Source of the DNA: RYN-230 sp963793825
GTDB taxonomy: Bacteria; Actinomycetota; Actinomycetes; Streptosporangiales; Streptosporangiaceae
Assembly (NCBI GenBank): GCA_963793825.1
Contig: CAWCBE010000002.1
Coordinates: 62,001 to 126,000, forward strand
Length of the DNA: 64,000 bases
Direction of reading: 5' to 3'
The notes under the pieces were generated by a model. It ran no database searches. It worked only from the letters and a program-made list of their open reading frames with translations, and was not told the origin of the DNA. This document shows positions 31,057 through 39,715 of the stretch, piece after piece; within the stretch, counting starts at the first letter, position 1; every line of letters begins with the position of its first letter. The translations under genes and the position numbers were made by a program.

Positions 31057-32571
31057 TCAGCTCCAGTCGGCCGCGTCCAGCGCGGTGCCGGAAGGCAGCG
31101 GCAGGAATGGCCGCCGGGCCGGGTCCACGCACCGGCCGCGGGCATGCCGGTCGATCTCATCGGCGAATACGTGCAGCGCGCTGCGGATGAACCGCGTCGT
31201 GCCGTCCGGGTGGTGGCACGCGCCGCGGCCTTCCACCAGGCCGGCCCAGCGCAGCATGTCCGTGACGGCGCGGGGGTCAGGCTGCGGGCTGGCCACCTCG
31301 TCCATGGCGGCCGCGATCCGCGGCAGGCCGTTGAAGCATGGCCCGCACTGCCCGGCCGATTCCAGCGCCAGGTAGCGCGCCACCCGGGCCGCCTCGGCGA
31401 TACCGCACCGGTCGGCCGGGAAGGCGACCAGGACGCCGGCGCCCACGAAGGCGCCGGCCGGGCGCAGCTGGGCATCGCTCAGCGTCATCGCCACGGCGTC
31501 CGCGGCGGGCAGCCAGGCTCCGTGGTAGCCGCCGCTGAGCACCGCCTGGGTGCCCTCATCGAGCAGCAGCAGGTGGCGCAGCGGGGTGCCGAGCGGGGTC
31601 TCGACCATGTCACGACGGCCGTCCGGCTGATGCAGCGTGCACAGCATGGAGCCGGGCTCTCCGGCCGTGCCCACGCTGCGGAACCACTGTGGCCCGTAGC
31701 GGGCGATAAGGGCCAGGTGGGCCAGCGTTTCCACGTTCTGAACCAGCGTCGGCCGTCCGACCACGCCGCGCTCGAAGACCCGCGGCGGCTTGAACCGGGG
31801 CATGGCGGGCTCGCCGCTGACCCGGCTGGCCAGCGCCGACTCCTCACCGGCCAGGAAGCGCGGTGGCGCATCGATGATCTCGACGGGGGCGGCGTCGAGG
31901 CCGGCCGCCGCCCGCTCCGCCACCGCCGAGCGCAGCCGCTCCTGCAGCCGGGCGTTGCGGTGCACGTACAGGCCCACCGCGGTGGAGCCCACGGCCTCGG
32001 CGGCCAGTTGCAGGCCGTCCAGCACCAGGTGCGGCGAGATCCACAGCAGCGACTTGTCCTTGTCGCTGGCGGGCTCGCCCTCGGCCCCGTTGCCGATGAC
32101 TATGGGGTGGGTGGCCGCCTCGGCCACCGCGGCGAGCTTGCGGTGCACCGGGAACGCCGCACCGCCGCGGCCGGTCAGCCCGGCCGCCTTGAGCACCGGG
32201 ATGAGCCGCCCGGGCTGGCCGAAATACGGGGGCGCGCCGTATCGCGCCAGGTGCGTCCGCAGGTCCACCGGGACCGCGCCGTGCGCCGGGAGCAGCCGGG
32301 GCATGTCCTCCGGCCGGCCGTGCCGCTGGCTGTCATGCTGGCCGGCCGGCGGCTCGGTGACCTGCGGGCCCGGCCTGCCCGGCCCGTCCTGGCCAGCCCC
32401 GTGCTGGCCGGGCCCGGCCCGGCGGACCTGGCCGCTATACGACCCCGCCCCGCGGTGCGGTGCGGAGCCCCGTTGCTGGCCGTGGCCGCCGTGGGCTGGG
32501 TACGGCACGGTCGTGCCCTGGGTCATCGGGTACCGGCTTTCGTGGTCGTCAGCGGATGTTCTCAGGGTCAC
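31057..32571 (-). CDS. NuoF-like NADH dehydrogenase subunit (FMN/4Fe-4S protein)
   Basis: 504 aa from GTG 32571 (an ATG at 32526 is also possible; neither has a good ribosome site). After a low-complexity N-terminus comes the NuoF core: LTGRGGAAFPVHRKLAAV and GNGAEGEPASDKDK for NADH/FMN binding, FLAGEESALASRVSG, an SLBB-like region (LGTPLRHLLLL), and the 4Fe-4S site ESAGQCGPCFNGL with a distal Cys in GRGACHHPDGTTR. It lies outside any nuo operon, between a ferric-reductase-like membrane protein and a ferredoxin. A dedicated NADH-to-membrane electron path is likely. Confidence 0.88.
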   Translation of the reverse strand: MTLRTSADDHESRYPMTQGTTVPYPAHGGHGQQRGSAPHRGAGSYSGQVRRAGPGQHGAGQDGPGRPGPQVTEPPAGQHDSQRHGRPEDMPRLLPAHGAVPVDLRTHLARYGAPPYFGQPGRLIPVLKAAGLTGRGGAAFPVHRKLAAVAEAATHPIVIGNGAEGEPASDKDKSLLWISPHLVLDGLQLAAEAVGSTAVGLYVHRNARLQERLRSAVAERAAAGLDAAPVEIIDAPPRFLAGEESALASRVSGEPAMPRFKPPRVFERGVVGRPTLVQNVETLAHLALIARYGPQWFRSVGTAGEPGSMLCTLHQPDGRRDMVETPLGTPLRHLLLLDEGTQAVLSGGYHGAWLPAADAVAMTLSDAQLRPAGAFVGAGVLVAFPADRCGIAEAARVARYLALESAGQCGPCFNGLPRIAAAMDEVASPQPDPRAVTDMLRWAGLVEGRGACHHPDGTTRFIRSALHVFADEIDRHARGRCVDPARRPFLPLPSGTALDAADWS

Positions 32572-33190
32572 GGCGGCGTGACCGGGCGTCGCGGATACTG
32601 CCGGGGGACATCATCTCGAGGGTCGCGGCGGCGCGCTCCTCGCGCGGCAGCTCCCGCCCGGCGTGCGTGATGCGCCAGATGACCGCGCCCGCCACCACCA
32701 GGCAGCAGGCGATGGCCAGGTCGAGCAGCACGCCGCGGTGCAGGTCGGTGCTGCTGCCGAAGCTGTGAACCACCGCCGAGCCCCAGGCCGCGTAGCTGAA
32801 CCAGTGCAGACCGCGCCAGGCCCGGCGGCTCATCCGGGCCCGGGCCAGGCTGGTCACGATCAGCGCCGCCACGAGGTCAAGGGAGATCGCGCCGAGCCCC
32901 AGCCAGAACGGCTTGTAGGAGGAGGCGAACGGGATCACGACTGCGGCGATCCGGATCGTGACGTAGGGATCGGCCACCGCGGTGATCACGTGCAGCGCGA
33001 CGAAGGCCACGCCCAGCAGGGACAGGTTGCGGTGCAGCCCGGTGACCACGAACCGGGGCAGGCCAGGCAGCCGGCCCTGGCGGTTCACCAGGATGCCGAG
33101 CACCATGATGGCGGTGAGCAGCAGCAGGCTCACCACCCCGGTGGCCCGGCTCGCGTACCAGAGCGCGGTGCTCTGGGTGATTCCGTTCAT
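32549..33190 (-). CDS. Ferric-reductase-like transmembrane protein
   Basis: 213 aa with five to six helices. Candidate haem-ligand histidines occur in GLHRNLSLLGVAFVALHVITA and GLHWFSYAAWGSAVVHSF, as in YedZ/ferric reductase-like domains. The C-terminal ~35 residues are charged and cytoplasmic. First gene of the redox operon, overlapping the NuoF-like gene by 23 nt if that gene starts at 32571. It likely carries electrons from the cytoplasmic NuoF/ferredoxin pair across the membrane. Confidence 0.87.
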   Translation of the reverse strand: MNGITQSTALWYASRATGVVSLLLLTAIMVLGILVNRQGRLPGLPRFVVTGLHRNLSLLGVAFVALHVITAVADPYVTIRIAAVVIPFASSYKPFWLGLGAISLDLVAALIVTSLARARMSRRAWRGLHWFSYAAWGSAVVHSFGSSTDLHRGVLLDLAIACCLVVAGAVIWRITHAGRELPREERAAATLEMMSPGSIRDARSRRRDPENIR

Positions 33191-33418
33191 CTAATCCCTC
33201 GGGGAGTCGATCGCTTCGATGTAAGCATGACCGGCCGGGGTCAGGCGGTGCTATAGCCAGCCTCTCAATTCGCTCTGAACGGGGGGCTGGCTGCTCCGGC
33301 CCTGGTACCGGGATATATCCGCGGTTTCGGTATACATACGTACTCACGTTGTTCCTGTCGAGCGCGGCTGCTCCCGGCCCCCGGGCTGGCCGTGTTCCCT
33401 TCTCCCGGTGGAGGCCGC

Positions 33419-34735
33419 ATGGCTGGTCAGCCCGGTGCCCGGCGGCGCCTGGCCGGCGGCATCCTGCTGGATGCCGGCCCGCTGCGCCGCCACCGGGATT
33501 TCCGCCGCCTGTGGGGCGGCCAGCTCGTTTCCCAGCTCGGCAGCCAGCTCACCATCGTCGGCGTCTCCTATCAGGCCTACCGCCTTTCCGGCTCAACGGC
33601 CGTCGTGGGGCTGGTGAGCCTGGGCCAGCTGATCCCGCTGCTGGCCGGCTCACTAGTGGGCGGCCCGCTGGTGGATGCCTGGGACCGGCGCCGGGTGCTG
33701 CTGTTTACCCAGCTGATGCTGGCTGTGGGGTCGGCGGGGCTGGCGGCCAACGCGCTGTCCGGGCATGCCCAGCTGTGGCCGCTGTTCGCGTGCACCGCCG
33801 AGGCGGCCGCCTTCCAGGGGCTCGACTGGTCGGCCCGGCGGGCTTCGCTGCGGCGCCTGGTGCCCCCGGCCGACCTGCCCGGGGCGGTGGCCGTGCAGTC
33901 GGCCGCCACCCAGGTGTCCTACGTGGCCGGGCCCGCGGCGGCCGGGCTGCTGATCGCGCAGACCGGGTTCGCCGTCGGCTACCTGCTCGACGTGGCCTCG
34001 TTCGCGGTGGCGTTCGGGTCGGTGCTGCTGCTCCCCGCGTTGCGCCCGGACGGCGGCGGCCAGCCCGCCAGCCTGGCCTCGCTGATCGGCGGGCTCCGCT
34101 ACCTGCGGGCCAGCCAGCCGCTGGCCGGGGTGTTCCTGATCGACCTGGGGGCGATGGTGTTCGGCATGCCGCGGGCGCTGTTCCCGGCCCTGGCCACCAC
34201 CGTGTACGGTGGCGGCGCGGCCACCGTCGGCTTCCTGAACGCGGCACCGGGAGCCGGGGCGCTGGCGGGCTCGCTGCTCACCGGGCGGGTCGGCCGGGTC
34301 CGCGGCGCGGGCCGGGCGGTGGTTATCTGCGTCCTGGCCTGGGGGCTGGCGATCACGGCGTTCGGCCTGGTGCGCTGGCTGCCCGCGGCGCTGGTGCTGC
34401 TCGCGGTGGCGGGCGCCGCGGACGTGATCTCCGCCGTCTTCCGGATGGTGATCGTCCAGCAGGTCACCCCGGACCGGATGCAGGGCCGGGTGAACAGCCT
34501 CATCTACGCGGGCATCCAGGGCGGCCCGCGGCTCGGCGACGCGGAGGCCGGGGCAGCGGCGGCCATCGGCGGGCCGCAGTTCGCGGCGTGGTCCGGCGGC
34601 CTGCTCAGCATCGCGGTTGGGGCGCTCACCTGCTGGCTGCTGCCCGGGATGTGGCATTACGACTCACGCCGCGCGGCGGTGCCGGAGGGTGAGGCGGCGG
34701 CAGACACGGGTGAGGAGGGCGGGGCCGCCGCGTAG
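33419..34735 (+). CDS. MFS transporter, EntS-like exporter
   Basis: About 438 aa from ATG 33419, with GGTGGAGG 8 nt upstream; the frame extends to 33392. Twelve hydrophobic segments. It has the MFS_3 pattern: FRRLWGGQLVSQLGSQLTIV, VSYQAYRLSGS, GGPLVDAWDRRRVLL between helices 2 and 3, and QVTPDRMQGRVNSL in the second half. Homologues export siderophores or drugs; the substrate is not evident. It is divergent from the ferric-reductase-like gene, with about 230 bp between the starts. Confidence 0.88.
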   Translation: MAGQPGARRRLAGGILLDAGPLRRHRDFRRLWGGQLVSQLGSQLTIVGVSYQAYRLSGSTAVVGLVSLGQLIPLLAGSLVGGPLVDAWDRRRVLLFTQLMLAVGSAGLAANALSGHAQLWPLFACTAEAAAFQGLDWSARRASLRRLVPPADLPGAVAVQSAATQVSYVAGPAAAGLLIAQTGFAVGYLLDVASFAVAFGSVLLLPALRPDGGGQPASLASLIGGLRYLRASQPLAGVFLIDLGAMVFGMPRALFPALATTVYGGGAATVGFLNAAPGAGALAGSLLTGRVGRVRGAGRAVVICVLAWGLAITAFGLVRWLPAALVLLAVAGAADVISAVFRMVIVQQVTPDRMQGRVNSLIYAGIQGGPRLGDAEAGAAAAIGGPQFAAWSGGLLSIAVGALTCWLLPGMWHYDSRRAAVPEGEAAADTGEEGGAAA

Positions 34736-34799
34736 CAGCCGCCGCGGCCTGCCTGCGCGGGCCGGCCGGGCAGGCACGGCGCGCCTCATCGGGACCTGC

Positions 34800-35216
34800 T
34801 CAGGAGCCGCCGGACACGGTCTGCGGCGGGGCGGACGACGGCACCGGCGCGGCCGCCGGGGTGCTCGGCGCGGGGGCGGCGCTGGCTGGCGCGCCGGCCG
34901 CGGCGCTCGCCGCCGAACCGGCGTGCGGCCGCCGCGCGTGGTGTGCCGTGCCGCCGCCGCCCGTGCCCGCGGTGCCCGTGCTGGGGGCGGTGCTCGGCGC
35001 CGCGCTCCCGGAGCTGGACGGGGCGCTGGCGGCCGGGCGGCCCGTCGCCGGGCGGGGACTCGCCGCGGCGTGCGTGGAGCCAGGCAGGGCGAACGCGACC
35101 GCCCCGGCGGCCGCCACCCCCGCGACCCCGACGGACACGGTCACGGTGCGGAGCTGGTCCTGGCTGCGCTGGCGCTGCGCCACGGCCGCGCGCAGGTCCG
35201 CCCGGCGGTGATTCAT
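34800..35216 (-). CDS. Membrane-anchored Ala/Ser/Pro-rich protein A
   Basis: 138 aa from ATG 35216, with AAGGA upstream. A basic N-terminus (MNHRRADLRAAVAQRQR), one hydrophobic segment (VGVAGVAAAGAVAFALPGS) and then ~90 residues of Ala, Ser, Pro and Gly ending in SGGS. The same architecture and the same last four residues occur in the protein at 36316-36681, and the two genes flank apbE. The function is unknown; it could be an extracytoplasmic tether or a flavinylation-system partner lacking a folded domain. Confidence 0.6.
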   Translation of the reverse strand: MNHRRADLRAAVAQRQRSQDQLRTVTVSVGVAGVAAAGAVAFALPGSTHAAASPRPATGRPAASAPSSSGSAAPSTAPSTGTAGTGGGGTAHHARRPHAGSAASAAAGAPASAAPAPSTPAAAPVPSSAPPQTVSGGS

Positions 35217-35356
35217 CGGCGTCCTTCCCGGAAAATGCACGTTCGGTGAATGGCCCGCTCGGCATGGCTGTCATGCGGCCAGGCCTTTGTCCCAGGCCTG
35301 GTAAAACGCCGGCCTGGACCGGCTGGCCGGGCTGCGGCCTGCCCGCCGCCGGTAAT

Positions 35357-36319
35357 TTACCGCGGTTCGGCAGGCCAGCCGCACACGGTCTGCACGTTAC
35401 CCGCCGCATCGACCAGCCGGGCGGGCAAGCCCATACTTACCAGCCAGTCGATGGCTTTATGGCCTTTAATGATCGCCGCGGTGCTGGCCGTGTTGGCGTC
35501 GGTGCAGCTGGCCGCCGCGACCGAAACAGTCCGCCAGTAAACCGGCGCGGGCAGCCCGGTCCGGGGGTCGAGAATGTGATGCAGCACATCGCCGCCGCGC
35601 CGCCAGCGCCGTGCGGTGGTGCTCGAGGTGGCCAGGCCGCCCTCGGTGATGGCCACGACCGCCGACGGCCCGTGCGGCGGCTCCTCCGGGCGGCCGGTCA
35701 CGTCCTGCACCCGGATCCGCCAGCCGCCGGGCGGCGGGTCACCGGCCACCGCGATGTCCCCGCCGAGGCCGACCAGGACGCCGCAGCCGAGCGCCGCGGC
35801 CAGCCGGGCCGCCGAACGGTCGGCCGCCCACGCCTTGGCCGTGGCGCCCAGGTCCAGCCGCACGCCCGGGGGCAGGCTCAGCAGCCCGGTCGCCGGGTCC
35901 AGGTGCACCATGCGCCAGCCCGGAACCGCCCGCACGGTCAGCGTGACCGGCGGCCCGGTCGGCGGCACCAGCGCGAAGTCCCGGTCGTACCCGAGCGCGG
36001 ACATGGCGGTGGCCACCGTCGGGTCCACATCCCCGCCGGTGAGCTCGGCCGCGCGCAGCGCCACGGTCACCGCCTCCGCGAGCAGCGCGGTGAGCTGGAC
36101 CGGGGCGTCGTCGCCGCGGGCCTCCAGGGACATCAGCTCGGAGTCGGCCCGGAACCGGCTGCACGCCGCGTCAACGGCGGCCAGGTCCGCGGCGAGCAGG
36201 GGCCGGCCTTCCTCCAGCCGCGCCGGGTCGGTCACCAGCAGCCATACCTGGGTGCCCAGGGCGGTCCAGTCCGCTGACGCCGGGGCACCCAGATCACTGG
36301 TGGCGTCAGCAGACATCAT
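35357..36319 (-). CDS. apbE: FAD:protein FMN transferase (ApbE)
   Basis: 320 aa without an obvious signal peptide. Family features: CSRFRADSELMSL, the DLGATAKAWAAD region where ApbE normally has DLGGIAKG, LVGLGGDIAVAG, and the FMN/Mg site HHILDPRTGLPA followed by the C-terminal TADALSTA-like region (CTDANTASTAAII). It covalently attaches FMN to Thr/Ser of extracytoplasmic redox proteins. No PF04205-type FMN-binding target with a DxxSGAT motif is visible in the window. Its Shine-Dalgarno is embedded in the last codons of the upstream gene. Confidence 0.9.
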   Translation of the reverse strand: MMSADATSDLGAPASADWTALGTQVWLLVTDPARLEEGRPLLAADLAAVDAACSRFRADSELMSLEARGDDAPVQLTALLAEAVTVALRAAELTGGDVDPTVATAMSALGYDRDFALVPPTGPPVTLTVRAVPGWRMVHLDPATGLLSLPPGVRLDLGATAKAWAADRSAARLAAALGCGVLVGLGGDIAVAGDPPPGGWRIRVQDVTGRPEEPPHGPSAVVAITEGGLATSSTTARRWRRGGDVLHHILDPRTGLPAPVYWRTVSVAAASCTDANTASTAAIIKGHKAIDWLVSMGLPARLVDAAGNVQTVCGWPAEPR

Positions 36320-36681
36320 GAACCTCCTGAGGTGACCCCGGCCGAGCCCGAACTGGCGGCCGGGGCGGAGGCTGAGCCGGACGAGCCCGAGTTTGAGCTC
36401 GAGCCGGTGCTGCTCCCGGAACCCGACGCGGCGGAACCCGACGAGCCGGAGTCGTCCGAGCCCGACGAGCCGGTGCCGGCCTGCGAGGACGAGCCCGCGG
36501 ACCCGGACGAGGTGCCGGCCGCGCTGCTGGTGGCGGCGTGACCGGTGCCCGGCAGGTTCAGGGCCACCGTGCCTGCGACGGCCACCCCCAGGATACCGGC
36601 GCCGGCGGTCGCGCCGCGGAGACGCCGGCGAGCACGCTCACGGGCCACCACAGCGGACACGGTCCGCCCGTCGCTGGTCAT
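36316..36681 (-). CDS. Membrane-anchored Ser/Gly-rich protein B
   Basis: 121 aa from ATG 36681 (ATG 36714 possible). Charged N-terminus (VVARERARRRLRGA), one hydrophobic segment (AGAGILGVAVAGTVALNLPG), then ~80 residues almost entirely Ser, Gly and Ala ending in SGGS. It overlaps apbE by 4 nt, and the codons for SGGS contain the GGAGG that serves apbE. It is a structural paralogue of 34800-35216. Confidence 0.65.
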   Translation of the reverse strand: MTSDGRTVSAVVARERARRRLRGATAGAGILGVAVAGTVALNLPGTGHAATSSAAGTSSGSAGSSSQAGTGSSGSDDSGSSGSAASGSGSSTGSSSNSGSSGSASAPAASSGSAGVTSGGS

Positions 36682-36821
36682 GATTGAGGACCCCTTTCTG
36701 CGGAAGACTGACATGCCCAGTCTCGGCCGCCGGGATCTGCCCGGCCTTGGGGCTACCTCTGGCCCCGCTCTGAGATCCCGGGCAGGCCCGGGCCGCCAGG
36801 CTCGCCGCAGGCATCCGGCGG

Positions 36822-36841
36822 ACGGGGCCTTTGGTCCCGGC
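36822..36841 (+). promoter_or_regulatory. DosR/DevR-like box upstream of the nitroreductase gene
   Basis: The 20-bp sequence ACGGGGCCTTTGGTCCCGGC matches the mycobacterial DosR consensus (TTSGGGACTWWAGTCCCSAA) at 14 positions, including the GGG...CTTT...GTCCC core. It lies about 72-91 nt before the ATG of an Acg-family gene, a classic DosR target. This is inference from motif and context. Confidence 0.45.
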
Positions 36842-36912
36842 CAGACAGGGCACACGGCACTACGGCCCCGGCCGGTGCGCCCGCACCCTGACAGGAGGCA
36901 GGGAGGGGAGAT

Positions 36913-37968
36913 ATGTCCGACATCACCCTCGGCGCGGACGGCCCGGCCGCCGGCGCGCCCCCGCTCAGCGGGGACGAGATGAGCTTCCTGATCGGGACGG
37001 CGGCGCGGGCCCCCTCCGTGCACAACACCCAGCCCTGGCGGTTCCGCCGCCGGGACGACGGCGTGGAACTCTACGCCGACCGCAGCCGGCAGCTGCAGGC
37101 GGTGGACCCCGGCGGCCGTGAGCTGATCATCAGCTGCGGTGCCGCCCTGTTCGGGCTGCGGCTCGCGGTCCGCCACCTCGGCCGCCTGCCGCTGGTCGAA
37201 CTGCTGCCCGTCCCCGGCCGGCCTGACCTGCTGGCCCGGGTTCGGCCGGGCCGCGAGGAGCCGGTCAGCCCGGCCGAATGGGACCTGCTGACCGCGGTGC
37301 CGCACCGGCACACCCACCGGGGACCGTTCAGCGCTGAGCCACTGCCCGCCGGGCTGCTGCCCGCGCTGCAGCACGACGCAATGACCGAAGGTGCCACCCT
37401 GGTGCTGCTGGACGAGGTGGCCCGGGCCCGGCTGCAGCGCCTGGTCGCCGCGGCGGGGCGCTGGCAGCGCCGTGACCCCCTGGTCCGTGCCGAGCTCCGG
37501 CGCTGGACCCGGGGCCAGGAGAGCACCGCACGGGACGGGATCCCGGCCCACGCCTTCCCGGCCACGCCGGCCGGGGACACCGGGGTACCGGGAGGACGCC
37601 TGGCGCAGCGCGACTTCGATCTCGGCCGGGGCCGCGGGCTGCTCGAGGCGGGCGGCGAGCTGCCGGCGGCCACGGCGATCCTGATGACCGACGCCGATAC
37701 CCCGACCGACTGGCTGCGCGCCGGGCAGGCGCTGAACCGGATCCTGGTGCACGCCGCGAGCCGGTGGGTGTTCGCGTCGCTGAACAGCCAGCCGATGGAG
37801 TCGGCGGCCATCCGTGCGCTGGTCCGGTCCCGGCTCGGCCTGCCCGGGGCGCCGCACCTGCTGCTGGAGTTCGGCCGCGCGCACACCGCGGCGGCCACTG
37901 CGCGCCGCCCGGCCAGTGAGCTGATCGCGCCGCCACCCGGGCCCCCGGCACCGCGCCGGAGCGGCTAG
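36913..37968 (+). CDS. Acg-family nitroreductase-like FMN protein
   Basis: 351 aa, with AGGAGG and GGGAGGGG before the ATG. Tandem nitroreductase fold of the Rv2032/Acg type: TAARAPSVHNTQPWRFR at the FMN site, AVDPGGRELIISCGAALFGLRLA, HRHTHRGPF, and the C-terminal SLNSQPMES with PHLLLEFGRA. In mycobacteria these are hypoxia/NO-induced DosR-regulon proteins thought to sequester flavin. It is divergent from the apbE group (231 bp between starts), so flavin chemistry links the two sides. Confidence 0.87.
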   Translation: MSDITLGADGPAAGAPPLSGDEMSFLIGTAARAPSVHNTQPWRFRRRDDGVELYADRSRQLQAVDPGGRELIISCGAALFGLRLAVRHLGRLPLVELLPVPGRPDLLARVRPGREEPVSPAEWDLLTAVPHRHTHRGPFSAEPLPAGLLPALQHDAMTEGATLVLLDEVARARLQRLVAAAGRWQRRDPLVRAELRRWTRGQESTARDGIPAHAFPATPAGDTGVPGGRLAQRDFDLGRGRGLLEAGGELPAATAILMTDADTPTDWLRAGQALNRILVHAASRWVFASLNSQPMESAAIRALVRSRLGLPGAPHLLLEFGRAHTAAATARRPASELIAPPPGPPAPRRSG

Positions 37969-38648
37969 CGGGGGCCGGTACCCAGGACCCGGGCCAGCTT
38001 GGACGGGGAGCGTGACGGCCTGGCCCCGGCCGCGACGAGCTGGCCCGCCACCCGGGCCAGCAGCCCGCGGTCGCCGCCCACCAGTTCCACCTCGAGCTCA
38101 CGCCAGGCATCGGCCTGGCGCCAGCGGGCCGGGTCGGCCGGATCCGGCCGGGAGCCGGTGACCTGGTCATCGGCGACCTCGGCCAGGATGCGCCCGTCCG
38201 GGCCGGCCAGCCGCCGCACGGCCCGCGTCGTCTCCAGCCGGGCGACCGGGCGGAGCGGCGCACCGCGGGTCCACTCCGCGACTTCGGCGGCCACCGGGGC
38301 GGGCACGCTGGCCGGGGCCTGGCCAGCCGCCTCCGCCGGGCCGGGCCCGGGTGACCCGGCGGATGGGGCGCCCGTTTCCAGCGGGAAGTGCCGTTCCCGC
38401 CGGGTATCCGCGTCCACCGGCAGCTTGATATGCCAGCCGGCGTCGGTGCCGCCGGTGCGGCGGCGCAGCGTGATGTGCGCGGCCGCCAGCCTGAGGTCCC
38501 CGGTATCGAAATAGGTGGCGGAAAGCTGCCAGATCTCGGCGGCCGCCTGCGTGACCCCGCCCGGGCCGGCTAGGTCAGGCAGCAGGAAGCCGCCGTCCAC
38601 GTCGAACTTCCGCTCGATCTCGATCAGGTCGTGCTCGCCGCTGGCCAT
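37965..38648 (-). CDS. CYTH domain protein
   Basis: 227 aa. The N-terminal EIERKFDV is the CYTH signature, followed by SATYFDTGDLRL, LRRRTGG and WHIKLP, and late basic and acidic strands (RLETTRAV, ILAEVADDQV, WRELEVELVGGD) that line the phosphate tunnel. Family members hydrolyse triphosphates (inorganic triphosphate, thiamine triphosphate) or bind polyphosphate; there is no CHAD domain here. It converges with the nitroreductase gene, overlapping by 4 nt. Confidence 0.88.
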   Translation of the reverse strand: MASGEHDLIEIERKFDVDGGFLLPDLAGPGGVTQAAAEIWQLSATYFDTGDLRLAAAHITLRRRTGGTDAGWHIKLPVDADTRRERHFPLETGAPSAGSPGPGPAEAAGQAPASVPAPVAAEVAEWTRGAPLRPVARLETTRAVRRLAGPDGRILAEVADDQVTGSRPDPADPARWRQADAWRELEVELVGGDRGLLARVAGQLVAAGARPSRSPSKLARVLGTGPR

Positions 38649-38843
38649 GACCCGAGGCTACGAGCTGCCGGGGCCGGCCGGCCAGATTTCTCCCCGGTGA
38701 CGGCAAACGTTCGGCCGGTGATCTGCTTCCCCTGGCGTGTTTCCGCGATGCCCGTGCGGTCACGGTGACACACTGCGACATGACGCTCCGTGTTCGACCA
38801 TGGCGGCGGAGCAGGGTCGGGTTGCTGGGGACGGGGGAAGTCC

Positions 38844-39692
38844 ATGGGACTCATCACGGATATTGACGGGACGGCCGAAGGGTACGAGGCGGTCATCCTG
38901 CCGCTGGACGAGGAAACACCGGGCATCGCCGGGCTGGACGGGGCGGTACTGCGGCGGCGGAGCGCCCGCCCGACCAAGCGGGCGGTCATCTACCTGCACT
39001 GCATGGACGACCCGTTCGTGCCGCCCGACCTGGCGGGCTGGTACACCGACCGGGGTTTCCATTTCTACGCGGCGGACCTGCGGCGGCTCGGGGACCCCGG
39101 GCGCCCGCCGCAGGCCAGCCGGGCCGAGGAACTGGCCGAGTACCTGGCCTGCCTGGACTCCGCGGCCGCGCACGTGCGGGACGCCGACGGCATCGAGACC
39201 GTAGTGCTGTGCGCGCACGGCACCGGGGCGCTCATCGCCGCGCTGTGGTGCCACGCCCGGCGGGGCAGCCAGCCGGCTGACGCCCTGGTCCTGGCCGGCC
39301 CGGCGCTGCGCAGCGGGTCATGGCTGGGCCGCGTGCTGCCCGGCGGCGCGGCGGCCGGCCCGGCCAGCCGCCCGCCCGCGCTGCTCGCCGCGATCCGGCG
39401 GCGGGTCCGCCGCGGCCTGGACATCGGCTGCCCGGTGCTGGTGCTGTGCCCGGCCTCGGACTGGGATGCCCCGGGCGGGACGGGCGGCCTGCTCGCCCTG
39501 CCGGTCATCGCGGGGGGCAAGGCGACCATCCGGCTCGGGCAGCACGTCACGTGGCTGAAGGTGGACGACGCCGAGGCTGGCGAGGTGCTCCCCGGTGAGC
39601 CGGGCAGCGCCGCGCGCAAGCAGGTGTTCGACGAGCTCGGCCGCTGGCTCAGCGCCTACCTGTCCAGCCAGATCCGCGATCAGTTGCTCTGA
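38844..39692 (+). CDS. Alpha/beta-hydrolase-fold protein with altered nucleophile elbow
   Basis: 282 aa from ATG 38844, preceded by GGGGAAG; the upstream 18 codons of the frame look non-coding. It matches serine-aminopeptidase/monoglyceride-lipase-like hydrolases: RAVIYLHCMDD for the oxyanion loop, HFYAADLRRLG, and VLCAHGTGALIAALW for the elbow. Relatives usually carry HSTGG in that elbow; here the Ser is Gly. A late Asp (ASDWDAPGG) and His (LGQHVTWLK) are still placed where triad members lie. It could be inactive or use another mechanism. Confidence 0.72.
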   Translation: MGLITDIDGTAEGYEAVILPLDEETPGIAGLDGAVLRRRSARPTKRAVIYLHCMDDPFVPPDLAGWYTDRGFHFYAADLRRLGDPGRPPQASRAEELAEYLACLDSAAAHVRDADGIETVVLCAHGTGALIAALWCHARRGSQPADALVLAGPALRSGSWLGRVLPGGAAAGPASRPPALLAAIRRRVRRGLDIGCPVLVLCPASDWDAPGGTGGLLALPVIAGGKATIRLGQHVTWLKVDDAEAGEVLPGEPGSAARKQVFDELGRWLSAYLSSQIRDQLL

Positions 39693-39715
39693 TGCCGGGG
39701 GGCGTGCCCCCGTTG

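Noticed and set aside
36740..36775. Second DosR-like dyad (GGGGC...GCCCC)
   Set aside because: Arm spacing is 8 nt instead of 4 and the centre does not fit the consensus.
36682..37884. Long minus-strand extension of the Ser/Gly-rich gene
   Set aside because: It runs antisense through the nitroreductase gene and has no coding character before ATG 36681.
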